A stretch of 64,000 nucleotides of DNA, taken from JAEZHK01 sp964575255 (GTDB lineage: Bacteria; Bacillota; Clostridia; Christensenellales; Aristaeellaceae). Below the pieces are notes generated by a model. The model was not told where the DNA came from, searched no databases, and was given only the letters and a program-made list of their open reading frames with translations. The position numbers and the translations under genes are program-made. This document shows positions 17,380-26,431 of this stretch, one piece after another. Numbering within the stretch: position 1 is the first letter of the stretch; each line of letters opens with the position of its first letter. The DNA lies in contig CAZNPZ010000004.1 in the NCBI GenBank assembly GCA_964575255.1, forward strand, positions 1-64,000, written 5' to 3'.

Positions 17380-18603
17380 TTATACGGTTTCTTTCAGGAA
17401 CTCAAACTGCTTTTGCAATACGAGCTGGGCCGCGCCAAATGCGCCGAGGCGTTCATCCGGCGGCAGGATGGTGACGACCAGTTCCGTCGTATTGACGGGC
17501 ATCGCGTTTTCGCGGATCGCCCGGCGCAGCGGTTCAAGGAACAGCTCCCCGGTGCGGCACAGTTCGCCGTAGACGATCACGTGCCGGGGCGCGAGGATGT
17601 CCATCATCATGCCCAGCGCCTGCCCCAGGTGCACGGCGGTCTCCTCGACCAGCTTCAGGGAATCCTCGCAACCTTCCAGCGCGGCGCGGACGAAGAGCGG
17701 GACGGAAACCCTGCCCAGGTCGCGCTCCGCCAGCTCGAGCACGCGCTGCTGCCTGCCTGCCAGGATGTCTTCGATCAGTTTCGCGCGGAGGCCTGTGTCC
17801 GCGACCTCGGTATTCAGGCACCCGCGCCGCCCGCAGATGCACATGCGGCTGCCGCCGGACACCTTGACGTGGCCGAGTTGGCCCGCGTAGCCCTTGTTGC
17901 TTAAGAACAGCTCGTTGTTGATCACCGGGACGATCCGGATGCCTGTCCGGACCGACACAAACAGAAAATCGTCGCTGCCGCCCACCATGTGGGCGTACTT
18001 GTACCCCATCGCCATCGACGTCACGTTGTTTTCCACAAAGCAGGGGCAGCCGAACCGCTTCTCGATGAACGCCTTGACCGGGATGTCCCGCCAGGACTTG
18101 ATCGGCGCGTATTCGATGCCAACGCCGTTTTTGAAGTCGCCGTAACCGGGGATACCCATGCCGATGCCCAGAAGCCGCCGCCCCCCGCCCGCCGCCTGGT
18201 ACGCGTCCGCGATCAGCGAGGCGACCTTTTCCAGAACATCCTCCGCGCCCGCGTCGACGCCAAAGGGCAGGAAGCTCTGGTGAATGGTATTTCCCATGAA
18301 GTCCAGCATCGCGCAGTTGATGTGCGCCAAATGGAACTCGACGCCGATGAACACGCCGTAATCGGGGTTGATCGTGAGCCACGTGGGCTTGCGCCCGACT
18401 TTGACGTCGCTGGACGCCTCCTCGGTGATGAAGCCGCCGTCCACCAGTTCGTCGATGATCGAAAGCACCGTCGACATGCTGTAGGAGGTCAGCTTCTTGA
18501 TGTCAAAGCGCGAGCACCGGGGCGCGGTGCGGATCAGGTAGAGAATTTTGTTGCGCTTGAACAGCTTCCGATTCTCTATGATGGAATCATTGATCACGCC
18601 CAT
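17380..18603 (-). CDS. ROK family transcriptional repressor
   Basis: 407 residues from the ATG at 18603, chosen for GGAGGGG directly upstream; an earlier ATG at 18681 has none. Residues 15-80 form a winged helix-turn-helix (RFDIKKLTSYSMSTVLSIID). The rest is the ROK sugar-kinase-like fold with IGMGIPGYGD and the zinc motif CICGRRGCLNTE. The kinase-type DNG/END signature reads ENNVTSMAMG, so catalysis is doubtful. NagC/XylR-type ROK proteins repress sugar operons and release DNA on sugar binding. The gene diverges from the importer/aldolase/ADP-kinase operon at 18967, its likely target. Confidence 0.9.
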   Translation of the reverse strand: MGVINDSIIENRKLFKRNKILYLIRTAPRCSRFDIKKLTSYSMSTVLSIIDELVDGGFITEEASSDVKVGRKPTWLTINPDYGVFIGVEFHLAHINCAMLDFMGNTIHQSFLPFGVDAGAEDVLEKVASLIADAYQAAGGGRRLLGIGMGIPGYGDFKNGVGIEYAPIKSWRDIPVKAFIEKRFGCPCFVENNVTSMAMGYKYAHMVGGSDDFLFVSVRTGIRIVPVINNELFLSNKGYAGQLGHVKVSGGSRMCICGRRGCLNTEVADTGLRAKLIEDILAGRQQRVLELAERDLGRVSVPLFVRAALEGCEDSLKLVEETAVHLGQALGMMMDILAPRHVIVYGELCRTGELFLEPLRRAIRENAMPVNTTELVVTILPPDERLGAFGAAQLVLQKQFEFLKETV

Positions 18604-18631
18604 TTCACCCCTCCAATTTATCTGAATCAAC

Positions 18632-18660
18632 ATTATATACGCGCCCGGATGAAAAATCAA
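18632..18660 (-). promoter_or_regulatory. Promoter of the ROK gene
   Basis: Minus strand TTGATT, 17-nt spacer, TATAAT (5/6... -10 perfect), 28 nt before the ROK start. The spacer ends in CGCGTA, and the combined ATTATAtACGCGC sequence resembles the ATTATACGCGC inside the divergent promoter at 18860. Confidence 0.75.
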
Positions 18661-18688
18661 TCGCGACTGGAGCCAAATCATGCGCCAA

Positions 18689-18701
18689 TATTATCATAAT
18701 A
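18689..18701. promoter_or_regulatory. Candidate operator palindrome
   Basis: TATTATCATAATA is a perfect 13-nt palindrome around a central C, between the divergent ROK and importer promoters. It could be a ROK-binding site; this is inference from position and symmetry. Confidence 0.35.
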
Positions 18702-18859
18702 GACATTATTTGCACCGAGATTGTGCGATTGAATCCCGGAAAACCGCAAATTTTCCGGCCGTTCGCCTCGTTTGCGCGGCAAATTTCTCATTGCATTTGA
18801 TAAAACTGCGCGTATTTCTTCGCTTCAATCAAACCGGCCAAATTTTATTTTTATCGGCA

Positions 18860-18888
18860 TTGACATTATACGCGCGGTGGCCTATACT
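18860..18888 (+). promoter_or_regulatory. Promoter of the sugar importer/aldolase/ADP-kinase operon
   Basis: TTGACA, exactly 17 nt, TATACT: a near-perfect sigma-A promoter 78 nt before the binding-protein ATG. Its spacer holds TTATACGCGCGG, similar to the sequence at the ROK promoter, so both may be covered by one repressor. Confidence 0.85.
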
Positions 18889-18966
18889 CATACCAGCGGA
18901 TGAGTCCGGAAGTCGGCCCGGATTCGCCCAAACGTCATCTGAAAGAAAAGGGAGGAGAATCGGATC

Positions 18967-20220
18967 ATGAAGAAGTTCCTGTCTGTGTTTCTCACGCTGC
19001 TACTGCTGTTGCCTCTGATGAGCGTCTCCGCGTTCGCGCAGGAGGATGTCAGGATCGAGTTCATCCAGTGGTGGGAACCCGAACTGCCCCAGGGCTTTTT
19101 CCGCGGGCTGATGGACGAATTTGAAGCCCAGAACCCCGGCATCAAGGTTGACCTGATTTCGGGACCCTACTCCAGCACCAAGGATCAGATCATCGCGGGC
19201 GCCGCGACCGGCACACTGTGCGACGTGGTGGGTCTGGACGGCGCGTGGGTCAACGACCTCTCGAAGCAGGGCGCCATCGCCAACCTCGATGACCTCGTCG
19301 CGACCTACAAGACCGACGACAGCGAGTTCGGCGCGAAGGTGGCTGTGGGCGGCAAGGACTACATGTACGGCGTCGTAACCTTCGCCTACACGATGTTCGT
19401 CAACAACGACATGCTGAAGGCCGTCGGCATTGAAGCCGCGCCGACCAATCGCACGGAGTTTGCCGCGGCGGCGCAGGCGCTGACCAACGCCGACAAGAAC
19501 CAGTACGGCTGGGTGCTCCCGCTGTCCCTGCAGTCGCCCAACGGCATCCAGAACGACACGATGTCCTGGGTCTGGGCTTCCGGCGGCAGCATGATGAACA
19601 AGGATGGCACGCCCAATGTCAACAACCCCGACGTAAAAGAAGCGCTGGTCTTCATCAAAGACCTCTACGACAAGGGCGTCATCTCCCCCGGTTCCTTTGC
19701 CAAGCAGGAGCAGGACAAGGTGGAGGAGTTCGTCAACGGCCGCATCGGCACGATGGTGGACACGCTGGCCCACATCACGATGATCCGCGAGCGGAACCCG
19801 GAACTCAACTTCTCGGTCAGCGCCGTACCCGCGAAGGACGGCTATGACGGCAAGCGCGGCATGGTGTACGCGGCGTGGGGCATCGGCGTCAGCGAAACCT
19901 CCCAGCACAAGGAAGAGGCGTGGAAGCTGGTCAACTTCCTCCTGAGCAGCGACGTCAACGCGCGTCTGGCCGCGACCGCCAACGCGTTCCCCGGAAACTC
20001 CGTGGCCACGCCCGACTACTCCAAGGCGGACGAGCTGTTCGTGAAGGCGTTTGAGATCTACCAGCAGAGCTACGCCTGCAACGAGTTCGTGGGCCTGCCG
20101 GTCGCCGAGGATCTGATGCGCATGTTCGCCGAGCAGTTCCAGGGCGCGCTGGAGGGCAACCAGTCCATCGACGACTGCCTCGCCAAGGTTCAGGAAAAGT
20201 GGCAGGCGGAATTCAAGTAA
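18967..20220 (+). CDS. Sugar ABC transporter substrate-binding protein (CUT1, SBP_bac_1)
   Basis: 417 residues. The signal peptide is residues 1-24 with AFA cleavage and no lipobox Cys. The mature part has the family-1 pattern: VRIEFIQWWEPEL at the start, FEAQNPGIKVDLISGPYSS, a GTLCDVVGLDG segment, and a Trp-rich central region (MSWVWASGGSMMN). It would capture a mono- or oligosaccharide outside the membrane and deliver it to the two permeases that follow. No ATPase gene is present in the operon, so a shared MsmX-type ATPase elsewhere is expected, as is usual for CUT1 systems of Firmicutes. GGGAGG lies just upstream of the ATG. Confidence 0.92.
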   Translation: MKKFLSVFLTLLLLLPLMSVSAFAQEDVRIEFIQWWEPELPQGFFRGLMDEFEAQNPGIKVDLISGPYSSTKDQIIAGAATGTLCDVVGLDGAWVNDLSKQGAIANLDDLVATYKTDDSEFGAKVAVGGKDYMYGVVTFAYTMFVNNDMLKAVGIEAAPTNRTEFAAAAQALTNADKNQYGWVLPLSLQSPNGIQNDTMSWVWASGGSMMNKDGTPNVNNPDVKEALVFIKDLYDKGVISPGSFAKQEQDKVEEFVNGRIGTMVDTLAHITMIRERNPELNFSVSAVPAKDGYDGKRGMVYAAWGIGVSETSQHKEEAWKLVNFLLSSDVNARLAATANAFPGNSVATPDYSKADELFVKAFEIYQQSYACNEFVGLPVAEDLMRMFAEQFQGALEGNQSIDDCLAKVQEKWQAEFK

Positions 20221-20241
20221 TCCCTTTGATTGATCCTGCAA

Positions 20242-20271
20242 GCGGGGCGAGTCGCACGTGGTTCGCCCCGC
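20242..20271 (+). terminator. Hairpin between binding-protein and permease genes
   Basis: A perfect 9-bp stem (GCGGGGCGA / TCGCCCCGC) with a 12-nt loop starting 21 nt after the binding-protein stop. No T-run. One of five equivalent hairpins in the window. Confidence 0.65.
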
Positions 20272-20294
20272 GCACACCCGAAGGGGGAATGTCC

Positions 20295-21221
20295 ATGATC
20301 CGGCAGCCCGGCGCGGTACCACGAAAAAGGCCGGTCGGAACGCGCATTGCGCGCGCCGCGACGCCCTACGCCTACCTGTTCCCGACGATGATCCTGATGG
20401 CGCTCCTTATGGTCGTCCCAATGGTCATGGTCGTTCAGTATTCCGTGATGGACAACGTCATCACAAACAAACACCCCGCGTTCGCTGGGCTCGATAACTA
20501 CATCAAGGTTTTTCAAGATGAGGTCTTCGTTGAAGCGGCGCTGCACACGCTCTACTTTACGGCCATGAGTGTGATTTTCCACATGGCGGTCGGGCTTGCG
20601 TTCGCCATGATGCTCAATTCAAAGCTGTTGGGCGGCGTGCCCAAAGCGATCTTCCGCGCCATCTATGTCATGCCGTGGATGTTCACGGCGACGATCGTCG
20701 CGATTCTCTGGCGCCTGCTGCTGGATCCGAGCGGCGTCATCAACTATATCCTGAAATTCTTCGGCATTGTCGAAACTTACGTTGAGTGGTTCGGTTCTTC
20801 AGCGACTGCGCTGAACGCGGTGACCTTCGTCAACATCTGGGCGGGCTACCCATTCTATATGGTGAGCCTGCTGGCCGGGCTGCAGGGGATTCCGGGCGAC
20901 CTGTACGAGGCGGCGATGATCGACGGCGCGGGCGGCGTGAAGCGGTTCCTCCACATCACAATCCCGCAGCTGATGCCCATCATCCGCTCGATCGCGACGC
21001 TGGACTTCATCTGGACGATGCAGGTGTTCCCGCTGATCTGGCTGACCACCGGCGGCGGGCCGATCCACGCGACGGAGATGCTCTCCACCTACACATACAA
21101 GCTGGCGTTCAGCTCTTATAAATTCTCACTGGCCTCGGCGAGCGCCGTGGTGATCCTGGTGTTCTCGCTTTCGATCGCGTTCGTGTACGTCCGGTTCCAG
21201 AAAGCGAGGGATGACGCGTGA
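20295..21221 (+). CDS. Sugar ABC transporter permease (MalF-type)
   Basis: 308 residues with six hydrophobic segments. The MalF/BPD_transp_1 EAA loop is clear: LYEAAMIDGAGGVKRFLHIT, followed by IPQLMP. The ATG at 20295 is chosen because GGGGG lies 7 nt before it; the ATG at 20289 is too close. It pairs with the downstream MalG-type permease to form the membrane channel for the 18967 binding protein. Confidence 0.93.
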   Translation: MIRQPGAVPRKRPVGTRIARAATPYAYLFPTMILMALLMVVPMVMVVQYSVMDNVITNKHPAFAGLDNYIKVFQDEVFVEAALHTLYFTAMSVIFHMAVGLAFAMMLNSKLLGGVPKAIFRAIYVMPWMFTATIVAILWRLLLDPSGVINYILKFFGIVETYVEWFGSSATALNAVTFVNIWAGYPFYMVSLLAGLQGIPGDLYEAAMIDGAGGVKRFLHITIPQLMPIIRSIATLDFIWTMQVFPLIWLTTGGGPIHATEMLSTYTYKLAFSSYKFSLASASAVVILVFSLSIAFVYVRFQKARDDA

Positions 21222-22063
21222 AAACCGCAGGCGCCGGCAATCGGCTGCTCAAAAAAATCGTATTGTACATCGCCCTCGCGGCGGGCGCGCTCTACGCGGG
21301 CTTTCCGGTACTGTGGATGGCGTGCTCCTCGATCAAGTCCAACCGCGAAATCTTCTCCCTGCCGCCAAAGCTCCTGCCCGCCGTCGTGAACTTCGACGCC
21401 TACAAAACGATCTTCACCACGCCGGAAAAGGTGCGCTTCTTCCTCAATAGCTACCTGGTCGCTGCTAGCGTGACGGTTTTGACGCTTCTCTTCGCGATCC
21501 TTGCGGCGTACAGTTTCAGCCGCTACGAATTCCGCGGCAAGAAGCAGCTGAACCTGTTCATCATCGCGACGCAGTCGCTGCCGCCGATCACGCTGCTCAT
21601 CCCGTACTTCGGGCTGATCACGGCGCTGAAGCTGTACGACACCTACTTCGCGCTGATCTTCACCTACATGGTGTTCACGCTGCCCTACGCGATTCTGATG
21701 ATGACCGGCTACCTCAACACGCTGCCGCGCGAATTGGACGAGGCGGTCATGGTGGACGGCGCGGGCTCGTTTCGGGCGCTGTGGCGGGTGCTGGTACCGA
21801 TCTCAAGACCCGGCATCGTGTCCACGGGGTTATACACGTTCCTCATCAGCTGGAATGAATTCCTGTTCGCGCTGACGCTGACCAAGACCACCAAAATGCG
21901 CACCGTGCCGGTGGGTATCCAGCAGCTGATGGGTCAGCACTCGTATGAATGGAACGAGATGATGGCGATGAGTATCCTCGGCTGCCTGCCGATCCTGATT
22001 CTGTTTTTGTTCTTCCAGCGGAACTTCATCGCGGGCATGACCGCGGGTTCCGTGAAAAGTTGA
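21218..22063 (+). CDS. Carbohydrate ABC transporter permease (MalG-type)
   Basis: 281 residues from a GTG that overlaps the stop of the MalF-type gene (GTGA). Six membrane segments. The EAA loop reads LDEAVMVDGAGSFRALWRVL followed by VPISRPG, and the end GMTAGSVKS is typical of MalG relatives. It completes the CUT1 importer. Confidence 0.93.
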   Translation: MKTAGAGNRLLKKIVLYIALAAGALYAGFPVLWMACSSIKSNREIFSLPPKLLPAVVNFDAYKTIFTTPEKVRFFLNSYLVAASVTVLTLLFAILAAYSFSRYEFRGKKQLNLFIIATQSLPPITLLIPYFGLITALKLYDTYFALIFTYMVFTLPYAILMMTGYLNTLPRELDEAVMVDGAGSFRALWRVLVPISRPGIVSTGLYTFLISWNEFLFALTLTKTTKMRTVPVGIQQLMGQHSYEWNEMMAMSILGCLPILILFLFFQRNFIAGMTAGSVKS

Positions 22064-22097
22064 TGGCACACAACATACCGCAGGAGGGAAATAAGAA

Positions 22098-22961
22098 ATG
22101 CTCGTCGATATGAAAACCATGCTCACCCCCGCCAGGGAAAACGGCTTTGCGGTACCCGCGTTCAACGTCAGCTCCAGCATGCTGCTGCGCGGCGCGATCG
22201 AGGGCGCGGCGGAAAAGAAAAGCCCGGTCATCATCGCGATCCACCCGGACGAACTGTCGTTCGTCCTGAACAGCTTCGCGGCGGCCGTGCGCGAGGAAGC
22301 GCACCGGGCGAATGTCCCGGTCTGCCTGCACCTCGACCACGGCGCAACGTTTGCGCAGGTCGTGAACGCGATACGCGCCGGGTTCACGTCGGTCATGATC
22401 GACTCGTCCACGTCCTCGTTTGAGGACAACATCCAGCTCACACGCAAGGTGGTCGAGGTCGCGCACGCGGCGGGCGTTTCCGTCGAGGCGGAGCTGGGCA
22501 CCATCGGCGCGACCGGCAACGGCGGCGAGGCCGGAACCGAGGGCATCATCTACACCAACCCCGCGGACGTAAAAATTTTTGTTGAGGAGACCGGGATTGA
22601 CGCGCTGGCCGTCGCCATCGGCACCGCGCACGGCCTGTACCCGAAGGGCAAGAAACCGGCGCTCAGGCTCGATCTGATCACCGAGATCAAAAAACTCGTG
22701 GACATCCCGCTGGTCTTGCACGGCGGCTCGGACAACCCGGATTGGGAGATCCGCGAGGCGATCAAGCTGGGCATCAGCAAGGTCAACATCTCCAGCGACA
22801 TCAAGGCGGCGTTCTACAAAAAGTGCCGTGAAGTCTTAAAAGATGAGACGTTGCGCGAGCCCAACGCGATCTACCCGCCCTGCATCGCCGCGATGAAGGA
22901 AGTCGTGTACCGCAAAATCGAGCTGTTCGGCGCGGAGGGTGCGGCGAAATTCTATAAATAG
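22098..22961 (+). CDS. Class II fructose/tagatose-bisphosphate aldolase family protein
   Basis: 287 residues of the zinc-dependent F_bP_aldolase family. LHLDHGA carries catalytic Asp80 and zinc ligand His81; the other zinc ligands are His178 (IGTAHGLYP) and His208 (LHGGSD). FNVSSSMLL near 22 and the VNISSDIK phosphate-site segment are present. It cleaves a ketose 1,6-bisphosphate into two trioses; GatY/KbaY-type tagatose aldolases and FBA share these motifs, so the stereochemistry cannot be decided. AGGAGGGAA precedes the ATG. Its place between the permeases and a sugar kinase suggests it splits the phosphorylated imported sugar. Confidence 0.88.
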   Translation: MLVDMKTMLTPARENGFAVPAFNVSSSMLLRGAIEGAAEKKSPVIIAIHPDELSFVLNSFAAAVREEAHRANVPVCLHLDHGATFAQVVNAIRAGFTSVMIDSSTSSFEDNIQLTRKVVEVAHAAGVSVEAELGTIGATGNGGEAGTEGIIYTNPADVKIFVEETGIDALAVAIGTAHGLYPKGKKPALRLDLITEIKKLVDIPLVLHGGSDNPDWEIREAIKLGISKVNISSDIKAAFYKKCREVLKDETLREPNAIYPPCIAAMKEVVYRKIELFGAEGAAKFYK

Positions 22962-22988
22962 TGTGTCAGACAAAACAATACCCCCACG

Positions 22989-23010
22989 AAAATGCCCGAA
23001 AGGGCATTTT
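22989..23010 (+). terminator. Intra-operon hairpin, possible partial terminator
   Basis: A perfect 9-bp stem (AAAATGCCC / GGGCATTTT) with a GAAA tetraloop, 27 nt after the aldolase stop and 33 nt before the ADP-kinase start. The T-run is only the four bases inside the stem, so read-through is likely. Confidence 0.55.
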
Positions 23011-23042
23011 CCAATGGGGTGATATTGCGCGGGAGGGACATT

Positions 23043-24236
23043 ATGGGAGAGAATCTGGTGCTGGGGCTGGGCGACAACGTGGATTATGAGATCGAGTGGA
23101 ATGGGCGAGTGTTGTCGGCGCTCGCGGAGGTCTACAGAATTTCCGAAGAGGAACTGGACGTTCTGACGCCGGTTACGGATGAGCGCGCACTCGTCGTCTC
23201 CATTCTGTCGTTTCTGAAGGACGGGACCGGCGGCGAGCGGTTCGTCGCCTCGCCCGAAATCATCGAGCGGTTCGCGAAACTGTTTCGCAACAAGATCACG
23301 CTGGGCGGCACGCCGGTGCGCGCGGCGATCGCGCTTGAGAAGATTGGTCGAACCGCCGCGCTGCACCTGGTGACGATGAATGAACATGTGCGCCGTCTGC
23401 TGCCGCCCGCGTGCCCGTATGTCGCCTCCTGCGAAGAGGAAAACGTGTACCCGCACCTGATCGTGCAGTTTACGGAAGGCGCGCGCGTTACGACCAGCCG
23501 CCTCGACATCGTCGCCAGCCGCCCAAACCGGATCATCTACGACAACGACCCGGAAAATGTCGAAATGAAACTGAATGAAGGGTTTTCCAAATTTTGTGCG
23601 GACGCCAAGGTGTTCCTGATTTCGGGATTCAACGCGATGCAGAGCGCAGAGTTGCTTGAAAAGCGCATCGAGGCGCTCGTCCGGATGATGCGAAAGCTGC
23701 CTGAAGAGGCAGTGGTCTACTACGAGGATGGCGGTTTCTACGACGACCAGCTTCGCGCGGCCGTAAGAGACGGCCTCAAGGAAAGTATTGACATACATGG
23801 CATGAACGAGGATGAACTGCAGGGCTATCTGGGTCGGAAGGTCGACCTTCTGGACGAAGCGCAGGTTTCGTCCGCGCTCAGGGACATCCTCGCTGTGATT
23901 GGTACGCGCTCGGTTGTTGTGCATACTAGACACTGGGCAGCGGCCTGCGGCCGGAACGCGGCGGCGCTTAAGCCAGCATTGGTGGGTGGCATCGTGCTGG
24001 CGACAACCCGTTTCCGTTTTGGTGACGATTTTACGCTGGAGGATTACCGGAACACCTTCTGCCTTCCGGACGAAGCGGAGAGTGCGTCCTTCTCTGAGCG
24101 GCTTCAGGAGAGGATGCCGGACGCCGTCTGCGTGCCTTCAAAAATGGTTCAGGAAAAGAAGGTCACGACAATCGGCTTGGGGGACGCGTTCGTCGGAGGA
24201 TTCCTGGCGGCGTTTACTGAAGGTAGCACCCTATAA
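23043..24236 (+). CDS. ADP-dependent glucokinase/phosphofructokinase family sugar kinase
   Basis: 397 residues from the ATG at 23043, which has GGGAGGG 7 nt upstream. Motifs fit the ADP_PFK_GK family (PF04587) of the ribokinase superfamily: GLGDNVDYEIEW at the N-terminus, LGGTPVRAAIALEKIG at 88-102, IYDNDPEN, LISGFNAMQ at 192-200, and the catalytic VTTIGLGDAFVGG with Asp381. The family is best known from archaeal ADP-dependent glycolysis and metazoan ADPGK, with bacterial members less studied. Placed after a bisphosphate aldolase and a sugar importer, it probably phosphorylates the imported sugar or its monophosphate. Whether it uses ADP or ATP cannot be told from sequence. Confidence 0.8.
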   Translation: MGENLVLGLGDNVDYEIEWNGRVLSALAEVYRISEEELDVLTPVTDERALVVSILSFLKDGTGGERFVASPEIIERFAKLFRNKITLGGTPVRAAIALEKIGRTAALHLVTMNEHVRRLLPPACPYVASCEEENVYPHLIVQFTEGARVTTSRLDIVASRPNRIIYDNDPENVEMKLNEGFSKFCADAKVFLISGFNAMQSAELLEKRIEALVRMMRKLPEEAVVYYEDGGFYDDQLRAAVRDGLKESIDIHGMNEDELQGYLGRKVDLLDEAQVSSALRDILAVIGTRSVVVHTRHWAAACGRNAAALKPALVGGIVLATTRFRFGDDFTLEDYRNTFCLPDEAESASFSERLQERMPDAVCVPSKMVQEKKVTTIGLGDAFVGGFLAAFTEGSTL

Positions 24237-24340
24237 AATGGCACATGGAGATGGCTGTTCGATTGCGGCGTTATTGGCCGTTCACGATGATGCGGCATCA
24301 AAGATACGGCCGACGTGCTGAACCGCCGCTTCGACCTCTC

Positions 24341-24383
24341 AGGCGCAAGAAGAAGGCCTCAAAACGGCCTTCTTTTTGCGCCT
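24341..24383 (+). terminator. Long-stem terminator after the ADP-kinase operon
   Basis: 18-bp stem (AGGCGCAAGAAGAAGGCC with GGCCTTCTTTTTGCGCCT, one G-U) and a 7-nt loop. The T-run sits in the 3' arm, so it is a stable hairpin with an atypical tail. It lies 105 nt after the kinase stop. Confidence 0.6.
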
Positions 24384-24675
24384 GCTGAAGGGCAAAGCCA
24401 TACGTCGGCGCGCGGGTTCCTGAAAGCGGGGTCTCAAAAGAATACCGAACCGTATGGCTGGTGTATCGAAGCTGATTTCTCAAACCAACAACGCCTTCCC
24501 TCGAAGTATGGGTGTGACGCGGCTCTGGGAGAGACCCTGCGCTTTGCCTCTACTTTTTCTGCCTTTTGATGCTTGCCGGTCGTTATGAGGCGCTGGCCTG
24601 AATAACGGTTTTTGGAAAATACATGAAATATGGGGAATGCTATAATTTGTCGGGGTAAAAGTCGTGCATTGGGCA
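24384..24675. other. Intergenic region without supported gene
   Basis: Together with 24237-24340 this forms a gap of about 520 nt. A TATAAT at 24641-24646 has no convincing -35. No frame shows family motifs or a ribosome site. GC content drops toward the 24761 gene, as expected for a promoter region. Confidence 0.5.
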
Positions 24676-24704
24676 TTTAGTGTGGAACAGAACTGTGATA
24701 TGAT
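24676..24704 (+). promoter_or_regulatory. Candidate extended -10 promoter for the LplABC-type operon
   Basis: TGaTATGAT at 24696-24704 is an extended -10 element; the -35 hexamer 17 nt upstream (TTTAGT) is weak. It lies 56 nt before the binding-protein start and would suit activation by an AraC-type response regulator. Confidence 0.45.
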
Positions 24705-24760
24705 CTTAACATCATGGTAGTTCCATAGCAAACCCAAACAAGCAAGAGGAGGTTGGAATT

Positions 24761-26413
24761 ATGAGGAAGCTCGTTTCTCTGCTGCTGGCGCTGGTCATGC
24801 TGGGCGCGCTGACCGCGATCCCCGCGACCGCCGAGGCCGCACAGGAGCCCATCACCGTGACGGTATTCTGTGGTGACCCGCGCGACCAACCCACGTCCGA
24901 CAACAAGATCTTCAAGAAGATCGCGGAGGAGTTCGGCCTCAAGTTTGAATTTGAATTCCTCGCCGGAGACCTGAATGAAACCCTGGGCGTGAAGATCGCT
25001 GGCCAGGATTACGCGGATCTGATGGACGGCGGCAACAGCGCCGAGAAGCTCATCGAGGCGGGCGCGCTGATCGACCTGATGCCCTACCTCAGCGAGGAGA
25101 AGACCCCCAACCTGTACGAGTACATCAAACCCTACATGAAGCGGCTCCTCGACGATCAGGGCAGGCTCTTCATCATCCCCAATTATGGCCGTCAATACAA
25201 TACCAACGACTACGGGATGAACTACGTCAACGGTCCGGCGTTTTTCCTTCAGAAAAAAGCGCTGGCCTGGGCGGGCTACCCCAGGATCAAGACCATGGAC
25301 GAGTACTTCGACGTGATCGAGAAGTACGTCGCCGCCAATCCGACCAACGAAAAGGGGCAGAAGAATGAGGGCTTCGCCATCCTGTGCGACGACTGGCGCG
25401 CGTTCTGCCTGTTCAACCCCGTCCAGCACCTGATGGGCCGCCCCAACGACGGCGACGTCATCGTGGATATCGACAACGGCTACAAGGTCGAGGCGTATGT
25501 GATCCAGGACTACGCCAAGCCCTACTACAGGAAGCTCAATGACCTCTTCCACAAGGGCCTCATTTCGCAGGACACCTTTGTGATGAACTATGACCAGTAT
25601 ATCGCCAAGATCTCCAGCGGCACCGTGGTCGGCATGTTCGACCAGTATTGGGATTTCCAGAACGCCACCGATGCGCTCAAGGCAGCAGAGATGTTCGATT
25701 GCACCTATCAGGGCCTGCCGATCGTGTACAGCCCCGAACAGGCGGGCAAGGAGATCACCGAACACTACCTGAACGGCACTGTGATCAACGTCAACCGCGG
25801 CTTCGGCATCAGCGTCAACTGCCAGTACCCGGAGCGGCTCGTGCAGTTCATGGAGAAGATGCTTAGCGACGAGTGGCAGAAGACCATCTGGTGGGGCATC
25901 GAGGGCGAGGATTACTACGTGGAGAACGGCCGCTTCATGCGCACCTACGACCAGATCCAGAACGCCGCCAATGCGGTGTGGAAAAACGCCAACACCGCCT
26001 ACGTGCTGACCAACTCCATGCCCAAGAAGCAGGGCGCGATGGACGACGGCAACAAGTGGGATCCGCTGGTGCAGCCGGAGTGCTACTTCCTCCAGATGAA
26101 CGATTACGACAAGAATTTCCTCGAAAAATACAACATGAAGCGCCCGCTGGATTTCTTCAACGACCCCATCACGCTCGCGCCCTACGGCGAAGCCTGGCAG
26201 ATCGACGTGACCGTGGATCAGGCGGCGAACGATGCCAAGGCCGCCTTCCAGGATACCGAACGCAAGCTGCTGCCGCAGGTCATCATGTGCGATCCGGCCG
26301 AGTTTGACGCCAAGTGGGCCGAGTTTGTGGACGCCGTCGAGGCGGTTCCGGTCAGCGACTTCGTGGACTTCATGCAGGCGCAGATCCTCAAGCTCGTCGA
26401 AAAGAATTCATAA
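24761..26413 (+). CDS. Oligosaccharide ABC transporter substrate-binding protein (LplA/YtcQ-like)
   Basis: 550 residues, the long type of CUT1 binding protein. Signal peptide about 1-26 (MRKLVSLLLALVML core, AEA cleavage), no lipobox Cys, unlike B. subtilis LplA. Mature motifs include KKIAEEFGLKFEFEF, YADLMDGGNSAEKLIEAGAL and a Trp/Tyr-rich C-terminal half (WWGIEGEDYYVENGRFM) expected for stacking on sugar rings. It feeds the LplB/LplC-type permeases downstream. GAGGAGG is 8 nt before the ATG. The convergent two-component genes at 28387-33016 probably regulate it. The ATPase is not encoded here. Confidence 0.9.
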   Translation: MRKLVSLLLALVMLGALTAIPATAEAAQEPITVTVFCGDPRDQPTSDNKIFKKIAEEFGLKFEFEFLAGDLNETLGVKIAGQDYADLMDGGNSAEKLIEAGALIDLMPYLSEEKTPNLYEYIKPYMKRLLDDQGRLFIIPNYGRQYNTNDYGMNYVNGPAFFLQKKALAWAGYPRIKTMDEYFDVIEKYVAANPTNEKGQKNEGFAILCDDWRAFCLFNPVQHLMGRPNDGDVIVDIDNGYKVEAYVIQDYAKPYYRKLNDLFHKGLISQDTFVMNYDQYIAKISSGTVVGMFDQYWDFQNATDALKAAEMFDCTYQGLPIVYSPEQAGKEITEHYLNGTVINVNRGFGISVNCQYPERLVQFMEKMLSDEWQKTIWWGIEGEDYYVENGRFMRTYDQIQNAANAVWKNANTAYVLTNSMPKKQGAMDDGNKWDPLVQPECYFLQMNDYDKNFLEKYNMKRPLDFFNDPITLAPYGEAWQIDVTVDQAANDAKAAFQDTERKLLPQVIMCDPAEFDAKWAEFVDAVEAVPVSDFVDFMQAQILKLVEKNS

Positions 26414-26431
26414 GCAATCATTGAGGCGCGT

